A stretch of 64,000 nucleotides of DNA. Origin: Carboxylicivirga sediminis. Lineage in GTDB: Bacteria; Bacteroidota; Bacteroidia; Bacteroidales; Marinilabiliaceae. The notes under the pieces are model-generated. The model searched no databases. It had not been told where the DNA came from and worked only from the letters and a program-made list of their open reading frames with translations. Shown here in pieces: positions 18,545 to 29,227 of this stretch. Within the stretch, counting starts at the first letter, position 1. Each line of letters starts with the position of its first letter. Where the stretch lies: NCBI RefSeq assembly GCF_018156225.1, contig NZ_JAGTAR010000028.1, positions 19,715 to 83,714 on the forward strand, read 5' to 3'. The position numbers were made by a program, and so were the translations under genes.

Positions 18545-21500
18545 TTAAAATCCTACTTCTAAACCAAACGTGAAGTTACGAGTCTGAGGATAAATAATGT
18601 AACCTCCACCAGTACTACTTCGCTCAGGATCGTAATATGGAACATCGTGCCAGCTATAAAGGTTATTTCCACTTACATATAACTTAGCAGCAGATACACC
18701 AATCTTATCTAAAACTATCTTAGGTAGATTGTAACCAAAAGTCAAGTTCTGAAGGCGAACAAAATCACCCTTATACAAGAAACGACTTGTTCCCCACTCA
18801 TTTGAACCAGTTGAATTATTCATTAATGGCTTAGGTGTGCCAGTAACATCGCCTGGTTTCTTCCAGTAGTCTAACAAATTAGCAGATTGATTTGAACTCC
18901 AGTTATAACCATCTGAATTTGTGTAGCGACTTTCCATTACATATACAGACTGCCCCAGCATGTATCTAAATTGAGTATTTAGGTAAAATCCTTTATAGCT
19001 CACATTAAAACCGAATCCACCTTCAATATCTGGCTCAACTTTTCCTTTGTAAACACGACGCGCACTACCATAATCATAGGTCATAGAACCATCTTCTGTA
19101 TACCACATTCCTAATCCATTAGATGGATTAACTCCTGCCCAATCGTACACATAATAGTTAGAGAAGTCGCCTCCTACACGATGTCTTCTCCACCATCCAT
19201 CACCAATTTCTTCTTCGCCTCCTAGATCATCAATAGTAGTATTGTTATGTGCTAAAGTGCCAAAAACATCAACTTTAAGATCTCTCATGCTAACAGCCCG
19301 ATAGTTAAGGCTAACTTCTATACCTTTATTGGTCATCTCACCAATATTCTGACGAAGGCTTGCGAAACCAGCTGTACGTGAGATTGGCACATCCAACAAC
19401 ATATCTGTTGTTTTCTTATTATAAACTTCAATTGTACCATCAACTTTATTGAAGAATGCGAAATCAAGACCAATATTTGTTGTAGCTGACATTTCCCAAC
19501 CTAGATTTGGATTTGTCAGGTTTTCAGGCCCTAAAATCGTTTTACCATTGTATTCTCCAGATGCATAAGTTCCATACTGGTCATAGATACCAATAGCATC
19601 ATTTCCTGCAACACCATAACTACCTCTAAGCTTCAGCATATTAATCCAAGGCACATCATTTATAAACGCTTCATTATGAAGATTCCAGCTGGCACCAACC
19701 GACCAGAAAGTACCCCAACGTGTATCTGCTCCAAACTTTGAGTTACCATCTTTACGGAACGATCCTTTAACAAAATAACGATCATCATAGCTATACTCAA
19801 GCGTTCCAAGGTATGATAACAAAGTATACTCAGAATAAGCATAATCAACAGTTGAGTTTTCGCCTGTAGCATTAGACAAGTAAGGAATTACTGCACCAAC
19901 TTGTTCTCCAGAAGCATAATGATTCTGATATTTATAATGCATTGCTTCATAGCCAGCCATAGCACTTGCACGATGCTTCTCTGCAAATATTTTTGAATAG
20001 CTAACAATATTAGATGAATTCAATCTCTGCATTCTACCATTAGAAACCTGGAGTGTACCCAACTCTTCTCCCGGAGGTCCTGAATAAGGACTCCAGAATC
20101 GACGTCCTTCTTCAAATAACATATCCATTGAATTTGTCGTTCTGAACACTAAGTCCTTTATTGGCTCATACTTCAAGCTTAACGCTCCAATAAAACGATA
20201 CTGCTTACTCCACTGATCGTCATATTCTGCTGCTGCCAGGTGATTTGAGTTATTATTTGATGGTAAATCAAAATTGTAAACTCCAGTATTTCTTGAAGTA
20301 GGATTTCCATCGGCATCAACATAAGGTAAATCCCAAGGCATGAGGTTTTGAGAAGCCCAGAATGGATTTACATAGTACATTGATTCGTTAGGTCTATCTT
20401 TTTGATAAACATATGAACCTTGCGTTTTTAATCCAATTGAGAATTTTTCATTGAAATCTTTATCAATGTTTGAACGAAAACTATAACGTTCAAGTGATGT
20501 AGCCGTCATAATTCCTTCCTGGTTAAAGTATCCACCAGAAATAAAATACCTTGTATCCTCATTTCCACCATTTGCAGTAAAGTTTATATCCTGCATGCTG
20601 GCTGTGCGAAATGCACTTTCTTCCCAGTTGTATGTTTCAATATCCGATGGCAATGTCTCAGCAGCAAAGAAACCGCCTTCAACTGTATTTGGGTCCTTAC
20701 CTGAATTAATTATTGCATCACGCTTATAGGTATAAATCTCATCAGCAGTCATTACTCTGTAATCATGATCATTTGTAACCTTCGAAACTCCGAAGTTGGC
20801 AGTTACAGAAAAACGATTCTGACCTTTCTTTCCTGATTTTGTAGTAATTAAGATTACACCATTTGATGCTCTAGAACCATATAAAGAAGCAGCTGATGCA
20901 TCTTTCAATACAGTCATAGACTCAATATCCTTAGGGTTAATTGTTGAAAGAATATTACCTGTAGAGGTAAAGTATGAGAAGTTTCCTGAAGAAACTGGTA
21001 CACCGTCAATAACAATCAAGGGTTCTTTTCCTGCATTAATAGAACCGTTTCCTCGAATACGGATATCCGTTGCTGCACCTGGCTGTCCAGTTGTCGAGTT
21101 AATCTGCACACCAGCAATTTTACCTGCAATTGCTTTATCAACACTTTCAACTGGAACATCTTTAATTTGATCCGTTTTGATTACAGCAACAGACCCGGTA
21201 TTGGCTTCACGCCGCTGAGTACCGTATGCAACAACTATTACTTCATCAACATCGACTGCATCACTTTTCATAATTGCATTGATTGTTGTTTGCCCAGTAT
21301 AGGCAACTTCTTGTGTCGTCATTCCAACAAAAGAAAAAACAATCGCCGATGCGTCATTAGGAACCGCCAAACGATAAGTACCATCGGGGGTGGTTACTGT
21401 TCCTATAGTAGTTCCTTTAACAAACACTGAAACACCAGGAATGGGACTCCCATCCGTAGCATCAGTCACAGTACCGGTTACGTTAGTAGTCTGTGCTATA

Positions 21501-21553
21501 ACTTGCAGACCAACCATAACCATAAACGAAAGTGCGAGAAGTACTTTCTTCAT
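18545..21553 (-). CDS. SusC/RagA-family TonB-dependent transporter, pair 1
   Basis: This 1002-residue outer-membrane transporter has a signal peptide (to about 20) and an N-terminal carboxypeptidase-like regulatory domain (NVTGTVTDATDGSPIPG). The DEVIVVAYGT segment precedes the plug (IRGNGSINAGKEPLIVIDG, then SMTVLKDASAASLYGSR). A 22-strand barrel ends in Phe. It imports ligand across the outer membrane using TonB energy, together with the SusD encoded 12 bp downstream. The first 110 residues are almost the same as in the SusC proteins at 24300-27428 and 29228-32326, while the barrel differs strongly. Confidence 0.92.
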   Translation of the reverse strand: MKKVLLALSFMVMVGLQVIAQTTNVTGTVTDATDGSPIPGVSVFVKGTTIGTVTTPDGTYRLAVPNDASAIVFSFVGMTTQEVAYTGQTTINAIMKSDAVDVDEVIVVAYGTQRREANTGSVAVIKTDQIKDVPVESVDKAIAGKIAGVQINSTTGQPGAATDIRIRGNGSINAGKEPLIVIDGVPVSSGNFSYFTSTGNILSTINPKDIESMTVLKDASAASLYGSRASNGVILITTKSGKKGQNRFSVTANFGVSKVTNDHDYRVMTADEIYTYKRDAIINSGKDPNTVEGGFFAAETLPSDIETYNWEESAFRTASMQDINFTANGGNEDTRYFISGGYFNQEGIMTATSLERYSFRSNIDKDFNEKFSIGLKTQGSYVYQKDRPNESMYYVNPFWASQNLMPWDLPYVDADGNPTSRNTGVYNFDLPSNNNSNHLAAAEYDDQWSKQYRFIGALSLKYEPIKDLVFRTTNSMDMLFEEGRRFWSPYSGPPGEELGTLQVSNGRMQRLNSSNIVSYSKIFAEKHRASAMAGYEAMHYKYQNHYASGEQVGAVIPYLSNATGENSTVDYAYSEYTLLSYLGTLEYSYDDRYFVKGSFRKDGNSKFGADTRWGTFWSVGASWNLHNEAFINDVPWINMLKLRGSYGVAGNDAIGIYDQYGTYASGEYNGKTILGPENLTNPNLGWEMSATTNIGLDFAFFNKVDGTIEVYNKKTTDMLLDVPISRTAGFASLRQNIGEMTNKGIEVSLNYRAVSMRDLKVDVFGTLAHNNTTIDDLGGEEEIGDGWWRRHRVGGDFSNYYVYDWAGVNPSNGLGMWYTEDGSMTYDYGSARRVYKGKVEPDIEGGFGFNVSYKGFYLNTQFRYMLGQSVYVMESRYTNSDGYNWSSNQSANLLDYWKKPGDVTGTPKPLMNNSTGSNEWGTSRFLYKGDFVRLQNLTFGYNLPKIVLDKIGVSAAKLYVSGNNLYSWHDVPYYDPERSSTGGGYIIYPQTRNFTFGLEVGF

Positions 21554-21600
21554 AGACTAATAGGTTTAAATTAATAAATAGGACAATTTTTTAATCGGTT

Positions 21601-21608
21601 CAAAAATA
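21601..21608 (-). promoter_or_regulatory. Candidate -7 promoter element of susC pair 1
   Basis: On the minus strand this reads TATTTTTG, matching TAnnTTTG, 48 bp upstream of the susC ATG. A good TTTG -33 element is not evident at 19-20 bp spacing, so this is a weak call. Confidence 0.35.
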
Positions 21609-22554
21609 ACAATTGTAAGCTAGTTTTAAAACTTTTTAACATTATATTTTACTGACATAAGTCATGTCCGCTTAATAATCTTACATTTTAAAACCTCAAA
21701 CCGGCCAGCCACAAACTTTTTTGATAGTTTTTGACCTTTTTCGTTATAGATTCCATTTAACACATTTTAACCAACAACTACCCAAGGCACACTTTTTAAC
21801 TCAACCACCCTATACTGCATAACATTTATCATTTTTTTTTACACCAAAAGTCGCGCAATCTTTTAATCTTACCGAAAATTGCGAATAAGAAACTATCCAT
21901 TAGTCTACACTAAAGAACTTCGCATTCAAATAAGCACATAATTAAAAGGGAGAGTTGAAAAATTAGGAGGATCATGCACAAAGCCCGATCTAATGACCGG
22001 GTTTTGCTGGAAAAAATAACCAATACTTATCCTATTTAAGCATTAGCTTCATAATAAGTAGCTATTCTTTAACAGCTATCATTATCTCTTTTTAGTATTT
22101 TTTACAATAATTGAAGTCTTAATAATTTTTAGGACACCCACAGAATAGCAAGGTGGCACAATCTCTTCGACCGTGAATATACATATTTATTTTAATTTTC
22201 ATAATAATTTAGTAACGCTCAAACCACGAAAACAATAAATGCCATCGAGAAAAAATACGCATAAAAGGCCAGATTAAATCCAAAGCAAAACCACATAAAA
22301 CTACACAAACACCAATATCCGTCATTACAAAAGAACTCTTCTTAAAACTATTAATTATGAACATAGGAATATCTAAGACATCAGATACACCAAACATCGT
22401 TGTTTCAATAATTTTCTATCAAGCCTAGTAGTCGAACTCACTGCATACCATTTCCGTCTAAAGAATTCATCAATCAGCCTCAATAGGTTTGACAGATCAT
22501 GTATTAATTAAAAAACTGATTAGGTCGAAATCATGTTAATTACCTGCCTATCTG

Positions 22555-22592
22555 CAAAAAAGCTGCCCTTTAGTTATAAGGACAGCTTTCTT
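22555..22592 (-). terminator. Likely terminator of SusCD pair 2
   Basis: An imperfect stem (AAAGCTGCCCTTTA / TAAGGACAGCTTT) is followed by a T-run on the minus strand, 30 bp beyond the SusD stop. Confidence 0.68.
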
Positions 22593-22621
22593 ATCTATTC
22601 ACACATTAATTAAAACACTGT

Positions 22622-24268
22622 TTAATTTTGATCCTCAGGACCTAAGTTTGGATTCGCATCGATTTCTTCTTGAGGAATTTTAAATATCCACTCATCATTT
22701 ACTGATGGCCTAGCTTGTTGAAATCCACTTTGGTACAAATCAGCAGATGCACCAGAACCACCATTTGCAGCATGATCAATTCCCTCATCCCAACGAATCT
22801 TATCTGTATAAAGGAATCCTTCTCCCCATAATTCTAATGCTCTCTGGAATTTAATGTGTTCTATTAATTTTTCTTTAGTATCATATATAGTAACATCATA
22901 GGCATTATCACGTTCTTCGCCTAAAGGTTTTAACGCATTTTGTGCAGCACTAATATTGTCTAACATAGCTTCTGCCTCTGCTTCAATCAAATACATCTCA
23001 GAGGAACGCATTAAAATAATATCATCCGGATCTGTAGTTCCAGGTGCTTTATTTCTCATTTTTACGTGCATATATGGATGCGTATTATGTGCAGAAGTCC
23101 ATCCATACACACTGGCAAGCCTATCAATTTCTGCATCAAACTCTTCTTCCGTAGTATATATCGGGTTTGTATTATTTTCCCAACCGCCCTCGCCATTCGA
23201 CGCAGATAAGTTTGAATTTGGAGCATCTTTTAAGAATTGATCTTTTCTATAATCTGTATCAGGAATCTGAGCGTATAATCTCTTATCCATAATTTTAGGA
23301 TTATTCCGCACCTGACTACCATTAAATGTATTACTCATTAAATAAAAGTAAGAACGAAAATAGGTAGTTTCTGTAGAAATTACATTACTCCCCCAAATAA
23401 CCTCAGGCAGAAGTGTTGTATTAAATCCAGACTTCCAATCATCTTCATCCATTAAAGGGTAATCTTCACGTGCTAACTTAGCTGCATCAGCAGCTGTTCT
23501 CCAGTCTCCCATATTTAATGCAATTCGAGCTTTCAAACCATACGCAACATCAATGTTTAGTTGAGATTTGTCAAAAGCATTGCCGGTCGGCCTTGAAGTT
23601 GCATCTTTAAAATAATCTATAGCGGTATTAACATCTGACATGCACTGGTCATATATGACTTCAACTGTTGATCTGGGCTCACTGGTAAAGGGAGCTTCAG
23701 AAGAAAATAACAACGGTACACCAGGATCTGTTGCCGGATTGCCAATTAGATAACCTTTAGCATAGTGCTGAACCAAAGAAAGATAGGCATATGCACGGTA
23801 TGTATACGCTTGTCCGATGATTTCTTTCATTTTTGCATCCTCAGGAATCGTTCCTTCAGCAGCTTTATTAATAATGGCATTGGCACTTGCAATTATGTGA
23901 TAGCGCTGATACCACAACTGCTTAGTTGTTCTTGACGTTTCCAGATTATGGGAAATCCATCTGGTTTCGTCTTGCCACCCGAGATTATTTGCCGGGGCAC
24001 TGTGTATTAGTCCTCCTGCTAAATTATCTCCCATTGGCACCCAATAATGATTACCGGATCTATAACTATCTCCGCCAGAAAGCAGAGTTTGTGGCTGGAC
24101 ATATAGTAAACGATGCAATCCGTTAAGGATTAGAGCCATATTTTCTGCAGATGCTAATGCATCATTGGAAGAAATAGCATCTGTTGGTTTTGTTTCCAGA
24201 AAATCATCGCTACATGATGTTATTGCAATAGCTACTATCACTAATAACACAATTATCTTTTTAAACAT
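22622..24268 (-). CDS. RagB/SusD-family lipoprotein, pair 2
   Basis: This 548-residue SusD homologue has lipobox ITSC with Cys19 and the family opening SDDFLETKPTDAISS. Helical TPR-like parts follow (IIGQAYTYRAYAYLSLVQHYAKGY), and the C-terminal EHIKFQRALELWGEGFLYTDKIRW corresponds to the ERRRELxxEGxRxxDLxRW block of other members. It is longer than the pair 1, 3 and alginate SusD proteins (470-480), the extra length lying in the second half. It is encoded 31 bp after its SusC. The ligand is unknown. Confidence 0.88.
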   Translation of the reverse strand: MFKKIIVLLVIVAIAITSCSDDFLETKPTDAISSNDALASAENMALILNGLHRLLYVQPQTLLSGGDSYRSGNHYWVPMGDNLAGGLIHSAPANNLGWQDETRWISHNLETSRTTKQLWYQRYHIIASANAIINKAAEGTIPEDAKMKEIIGQAYTYRAYAYLSLVQHYAKGYLIGNPATDPGVPLLFSSEAPFTSEPRSTVEVIYDQCMSDVNTAIDYFKDATSRPTGNAFDKSQLNIDVAYGLKARIALNMGDWRTAADAAKLAREDYPLMDEDDWKSGFNTTLLPEVIWGSNVISTETTYFRSYFYLMSNTFNGSQVRNNPKIMDKRLYAQIPDTDYRKDQFLKDAPNSNLSASNGEGGWENNTNPIYTTEEEFDAEIDRLASVYGWTSAHNTHPYMHVKMRNKAPGTTDPDDIILMRSSEMYLIEAEAEAMLDNISAAQNALKPLGEERDNAYDVTIYDTKEKLIEHIKFQRALELWGEGFLYTDKIRWDEGIDHAANGGSGASADLYQSGFQQARPSVNDEWIFKIPQEEIDANPNLGPEDQN

Positions 24269-24299
24269 AGTTATTATGTTTTAATTATTTGCTTATTAT

Positions 24300-27200
24300 T
24301 TAAAAGGAAACATTTAATCCTATCGAAATGATTCTTGATGGCCTAAAGTCATCACCATCAGTTGTTCCCGACAAGTTATATTGAGGATCGAGCCCGTCTC
24401 TCTTACTTTTAAGAAATAAATTTTCTCCAGTAAGTGATAATCTTAAATCATCAACACCTAATCTATCAGTAATAGAACTGTTAAAAGTATAGCCAATGTT
24501 AATATTTTTCAATGTCCAGAAAGACGCATCTGTTAAAAATCTGGAAGATTGTGACTGTACTAAATCAACATTTCCATTTTCCATCCTAGGCACACTAGTT
24601 ACATCGTCCGGGTTACGCCAAGCATTGAGAATGTCCGGATGAAGTGAACTACCATAACGTCCACTGTGCATCATAGCCGCATAGCCATAGTCTAAATATT
24701 TACCCCCAATACCAAAAGTCATTAACACATTTAAGTCAAATCCTCTATAGCTAAAATAATTAGATACTGAACCTAACAAATCAGGTATAGCAGAGTCTCC
24801 AGTGTATGCTCGTTCAGTTGCCTCCCAATCATTTGTTGTTTCCTGATTTCCGTTAGCATCTAAAACAGGTACACTTTCACCATCTTCATTAATTTCATAC
24901 ATCCAGAACAGTTGATCTCCGTTGCTAGGATCTACGCCCGCAGTTTGAAGGATATAGAAGTCATAGACTGATCTTCCTTCTGCCCACCGTTTTGAACCAT
25001 CTATGAAAGGATCAGGAATACTCGTTATTTCATTTTTAAAGGTTGAAGCCTGTAATGTCATATCCCATTTAAATCCACCCTTATTAATGAGATGTCCGGT
25101 TAAACCAAATTCAATTCCCGAATTGGACATATCGGCAATATTCGATGGCACAGTATTTAAACCATTACTTAAAGGTATTGGCAAATCATAAAGTAGATCC
25201 GTTGAAGTTTTCTTATAATATTCAATAGTACCATCAAGAAGATTATTGAATAACACAAACTCTAAAGCTACATCAAAACTACCAACAGTTTCCCATTGCA
25301 GCTCAGAATTACCTATTTCTGACCAATAAATAGCAGGGTTACCTGCGTTTGATGTCAAACCGTATCTTGGCTGAGACAGGAAGAAATCACCCAAATTATC
25401 GTTACCTACCTGACCATACGAACCACGTAGTTTCAAATGATTAACCCAATTCACAGCTTGCATGAAGTTTTCTTGATCTATCCTCCATGATGCACCAACA
25501 GAATAGAAGTTACCCCATCTTGATTCTTTATCAAAAACCGATGAACCGTCTCTTCTTACTGATGCACTAATATAATATTTACCATTATAATTATAATTTG
25601 CCCTTAAGAAGTAACCTTCAATAGTTTTTTCAGTAGTAGCTCCACCTAAACCAATTGGCTCTGCAAAATTATCAAATTCATAGATACCTGTGGCAACTTG
25701 CTTAATGGCTGAACCGTCAAAACCGGAAAAGATTCTTTGATAGCTTTCGTGCCCAGCAGTTAGTTCTACACTATGAACATCATTAAAGTATTTTTTAAAT
25801 GACAAAACCTGATTGAAGTTTTCAACATCTCTCCGATACCGCTCTTCTCCATATCTTCCGGTTGGTTGTGCATCACCAATAATGTGGTTTTCATATTCTT
25901 TAACAAGACCTTCATTGATATCTCTACTGTATGTTACTCTAAAATTAAGACCTTCAATTATTTCAGCATCAGCAAAGAACCTAAGTCCGTATGTATTATT
26001 TTTTTGTCTCTCATCATTTAACAGTAATTCCTGAAGAGCATGACGACCTTGGTATATTGGCCTTGAACCAATGTTGTATTCAGAATACCCTTCACCTGCA
26101 TCAAAGACAGGCTTTCCTCCGGCATCTAACACCAAGTTTCCATCTAAGTCATTTACATACACCGGGTAAATCGAGCCTATGTTTTTTGCAAATCCGAAAG
26201 GATTGGCAATACTACCTTCTCCTGCGGAAGTAGGCCCGGCAGATTCCGAAATAGTGATATTTCCACTACCACCAAGCTTTAACCAATCTGTAGCCTCAAA
26301 CTCAGCATTTAAGCGTGAAGTAATACGATTAAAATTGGTGGTTACCACGTAGCCTTCTTCATCAAGGTAAGAAGCGGAGAAAAATACTTTATGCTTGTCG
26401 CCTCCACCACCGACATTAACATTGTAGTTTGTTCTCACTCCGGTCTGTTCCATTGCATCATACCAGTCAAGACTTTTATAAATTATCCTTGCACCTGGGT
26501 TTAACTTTCCATCAGTTCCTACAATTTGATTGTTCGCTACATTAAATGGATTATAGCCTAAGTTATTGTAAATATTTGCAGAAGCATAGGCAGGATCTCC
26601 ACCTCCTGCACTTGAATTCTTTAAAGCTTCCCACATTGTTTCATAATATTGCCCCGGAGAAACTTCATCATAATTTGAAATAGCTCTGCTAACCACACCA
26701 ACCTGAGCAGATACAGACGTTCTTATTGCTCCTTTTGTACCACTCTTAGTAGTAATCATTACAACACCATTAGCCGCTCGCGACCCATACAAGGCTGTTG
26801 AAGAGGCATCTTTAAGAATAGTAAAAGACTCGATATCATCCTGACTAATCGTATTTAAGGAACCCTCATACTGCACACCATCCACAATATATAATGGATC
26901 TGTACTACCATTTAAAGTTCCTACTCCGCGTATAACAATATCAGGTGATGAACCAGGTTGACCTGATGCAGACGTAAATTGTATCCCTGTTGCTCTACCC
27001 TCAATGGCAGCAATTGGAGAGGTCACATTTCGAGATGATAATTCTTCCGCTCCCACTACGGCAGCAGAACCAGTAAACGCCTCCTTAGTTGTTGTTCCAA
27101 AAGCAGTTACTATCACCTCCTCCAATCCAAGGGCATCTGACTCTAAGACCACATTAATTGTGACTTGCCCGTTAAAAGCCACTTCTTGAGTTGTCATTCC

Positions 27201-27428
27201 TACAAACGAGAATACAATAGTTGCTGCATCATTTGGAACGGAGAGCGTAAAAGTACCATCGGGTAAAGTAATTGTACCAATGGTTGTTCCTTTAACAAAT
27301 ACAGATACGCCAGGTATAGGAGTTCCGTCGGCTGCATCTGTAACAGTTCCGGTAACATTAGTATTTTGAGCTAATGCCTGTAAACCCACCAGAACTATAA
27401 ACGAAAGTGCAAATAGTACTTTCTTCAT
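24300..27428 (-). CDS. SusC/RagA-family TonB-dependent transporter, pair 2
   Basis: This 1042-residue SusC has a signal peptide, carboxypeptidase-like domain (NVTGTVTDAADGTPIPG), LEEVIVTAFGT before the plug, plug motifs (IRGVGTLNGSTDPLYIVDG, SFTILKDASSTALYGSR) and a barrel ending in VSF. The first 110 residues closely match pairs 1 and 3, but the following barrel is the most different of the three. It has the conserved leader (AGGTTTAAA) just before its ATG. It partners the SusD encoded directly downstream. Confidence 0.92.
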   Translation of the reverse strand: MKKVLFALSFIVLVGLQALAQNTNVTGTVTDAADGTPIPGVSVFVKGTTIGTITLPDGTFTLSVPNDAATIVFSFVGMTTQEVAFNGQVTINVVLESDALGLEEVIVTAFGTTTKEAFTGSAAVVGAEELSSRNVTSPIAAIEGRATGIQFTSASGQPGSSPDIVIRGVGTLNGSTDPLYIVDGVQYEGSLNTISQDDIESFTILKDASSTALYGSRAANGVVMITTKSGTKGAIRTSVSAQVGVVSRAISNYDEVSPGQYYETMWEALKNSSAGGGDPAYASANIYNNLGYNPFNVANNQIVGTDGKLNPGARIIYKSLDWYDAMEQTGVRTNYNVNVGGGGDKHKVFFSASYLDEEGYVVTTNFNRITSRLNAEFEATDWLKLGGSGNITISESAGPTSAGEGSIANPFGFAKNIGSIYPVYVNDLDGNLVLDAGGKPVFDAGEGYSEYNIGSRPIYQGRHALQELLLNDERQKNNTYGLRFFADAEIIEGLNFRVTYSRDINEGLVKEYENHIIGDAQPTGRYGEERYRRDVENFNQVLSFKKYFNDVHSVELTAGHESYQRIFSGFDGSAIKQVATGIYEFDNFAEPIGLGGATTEKTIEGYFLRANYNYNGKYYISASVRRDGSSVFDKESRWGNFYSVGASWRIDQENFMQAVNWVNHLKLRGSYGQVGNDNLGDFFLSQPRYGLTSNAGNPAIYWSEIGNSELQWETVGSFDVALEFVLFNNLLDGTIEYYKKTSTDLLYDLPIPLSNGLNTVPSNIADMSNSGIEFGLTGHLINKGGFKWDMTLQASTFKNEITSIPDPFIDGSKRWAEGRSVYDFYILQTAGVDPSNGDQLFWMYEINEDGESVPVLDANGNQETTNDWEATERAYTGDSAIPDLLGSVSNYFSYRGFDLNVLMTFGIGGKYLDYGYAAMMHSGRYGSSLHPDILNAWRNPDDVTSVPRMENGNVDLVQSQSSRFLTDASFWTLKNINIGYTFNSSITDRLGVDDLRLSLTGENLFLKSKRDGLDPQYNLSGTTDGDDFRPSRIISIGLNVSF

Positions 27429-27789
27429 AGATAAAAGGTTTAAAATTAATAAATAGGATAATTATCCGTTATTTTTTCCGAATACAATATAACACTATTT
27501 GCCTTATTTTAAAACTTTTTAACTTTTGATACGTATACAGCTATTTCACACCTCATACATAATATTATTTTATAGCGCTACAAAATAAACTGATAAAAAT
27601 CAGTTTTTCAGATTACCACTGCACATATAAGCTTTTCAAAGCCACTTATAACAACCTTAATATTAACAGTATCCGACATATGCAGCCATAAAAAAAAGGC
27701 AGCTGATAGCTGCCTTTTTTATAAAAAATTTCATCAATCTATTTATACCTCAAATCATTTACAAGATTGACTTGTTGAAATCACAATGA
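27429..27789. other. 361-bp intergenic region with terminator
   Basis: It contains the leader of susC pair 2, A/T-rich DNA without a gene, and a perfect bidirectional hairpin at 27688-27722 that ends SusCD pair 3. Confidence 0.6.
27688..27722 (-). terminator. Rho-independent terminator of SusCD pair 3
   Basis: AAAGGCAGCT / AGCTGCCTTT stem with a three-base loop and T-runs in both directions, about 67 bp beyond the SusD stop. Confidence 0.82.
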
Positions 27790-29205
27790 CTAGTATTTTG
27801 GATTTTGAGCTAATTCCGGAGAAATATCCCTTTCACGCTGCGGAATTGCCACAATAATCCTGTAATCATCGTAATGTACATTTCCAACCGAAGGAGATGT
27901 AATAGACTTCTTATTTCGCACTAAATCAAACATACGATGATTCTCACAGAACAACTCCCTTCTTCTTTCGTCGAGAATCTCATCCAAGTTAACTGATACA
28001 GCATCTACATATGAGTTAATTCTATTTTTTCTTAATTCATTGTAGTACCAAACTGCATCATTTGAACCGCTTGCTACTCCTCCTTTTAGTTTGGCTTCAG
28101 CTGCAATTAAATAAACCTCAGATAGTCTGATAACCTTAGCATTATTAGTATACAAGGGAGTACTGGTTCCCTCTTGACCTTCGTACTTAACTGTGTAATA
28201 AGCAAGGTAATCACCATCCAAATCCTTTTCTCGAATAGATTGTGAACGAATATCGTCAGTTTGCTCTAACAACCACTCTGCATATATATCACTTGCTGAG
28301 CATTCAGCATATCCATCTGGATTTGTATAGTAACCTAATGAATTTCGTTGAGCATTCTCATTATCAGTTACTGTAAGCTCAAACAAAGACTCACTTGTTC
28401 CTGTTTTTGCCCAAACACTCAAATAGTTATCCTGAGTATATAATGCATAATCACTATTATCAATAACATCATGAGCCAACTCTAATGCAGAATCATATTC
28501 TCCTAGATATAAATAAACCCTGCTTAACAAGGCTTTTGCTGCCCATTGGTTAATCTTTCCTGACGCCTCAACCTTCTTCTCTGATAAAAGAGGAATTGCC
28601 TTCTCCAGATCAGCCACTATAAAATCATAAGTTTCCTTAAGCGTTGAACGCTTAAACTTTTCAGCAACTCCGTAATATGCATCATTCAAGACAATCCCTG
28701 AATTCTGAGCATTCAAATCCGCAGCTACCCCAGGTAATTGTGCGTATGTTCTTGCAAGTTCAAAATGACATAAAGCTCTAATTGCATACAGCTGACCGAC
28801 TAAGCTTTCAAACTCCTCTTTATTTTCGTCCTTATCACTAATCCCATCAAGGAATAACATTACATTATTAGCTCTTGCTGAAGTGTAATAGAAACGCTGA
28901 TATATACCGCTTGCTACACCAGAGTTAGCATCCGTTTGAAAAATCACTATAGGTTGAAAGTGGTTTGCAGACAAATCCCTTAACTGAACATCACCTCCTT
29001 TACCATCAGCATAAATGCCATAATCACCAGCATACCCGTAACGATGAACCAAAGTGCTATACACTCCGTTAACGGCCTTATTCAGGTCATTCACATTACT
29101 AATTGCCTCTTCTCCAGGAAGACTACCTGAAGGCAGTTGCTCCAATTCATTAGTACAGCTTGCAAATAATCCTATTAGCAATACTATTATATATAAATTC
29201 TTCAT
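27790..29205 (-). CDS. RagB/SusD-family lipoprotein, pair 3
   Basis: This 471-residue SusD homologue has lipobox FASC with Cys17, a family N-terminus (NELEQLPSGSLPGEEAI), helical repeats (LYAIRALCHFELARTYAQLPG) and the C-terminal signature DERRRELFCENHRMFDLVRNKKS followed by AIPQRERDISPELAQNP. It starts 22 bp after its SusC. No enzyme follows; the terminator closes the operon after this gene, so this is a bare SusCD pair. Confidence 0.9.
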   Translation of the reverse strand: MKNLYIIVLLIGLFASCTNELEQLPSGSLPGEEAISNVNDLNKAVNGVYSTLVHRYGYAGDYGIYADGKGGDVQLRDLSANHFQPIVIFQTDANSGVASGIYQRFYYTSARANNVMLFLDGISDKDENKEEFESLVGQLYAIRALCHFELARTYAQLPGVAADLNAQNSGIVLNDAYYGVAEKFKRSTLKETYDFIVADLEKAIPLLSEKKVEASGKINQWAAKALLSRVYLYLGEYDSALELAHDVIDNSDYALYTQDNYLSVWAKTGTSESLFELTVTDNENAQRNSLGYYTNPDGYAECSASDIYAEWLLEQTDDIRSQSIREKDLDGDYLAYYTVKYEGQEGTSTPLYTNNAKVIRLSEVYLIAAEAKLKGGVASGSNDAVWYYNELRKNRINSYVDAVSVNLDEILDERRRELFCENHRMFDLVRNKKSITSPSVGNVHYDDYRIIVAIPQRERDISPELAQNPKY

Positions 29206-29227
29206 ATTTCCTTATTATTTTAGCTTC

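Larger units (their letters stand above)
21554..22621. other. 1.07-kb intergenic region between SusCD pairs 1 and 2
   Basis: A/T-rich DNA with the leader of susC pair 1 at its left end and a terminator for the upstream SusD at its right end. A 62-codon minus-strand ORF at 22209-22397 has no recognisable family or good ribosome site. No RNA gene or repeat is evident. Confidence 0.6.

Noticed and set aside
22209..22397. 62-codon minus-strand ORF in the gap between SusCD pairs
   Set aside because: No family, poor start context, and composition like the surrounding noncoding DNA.
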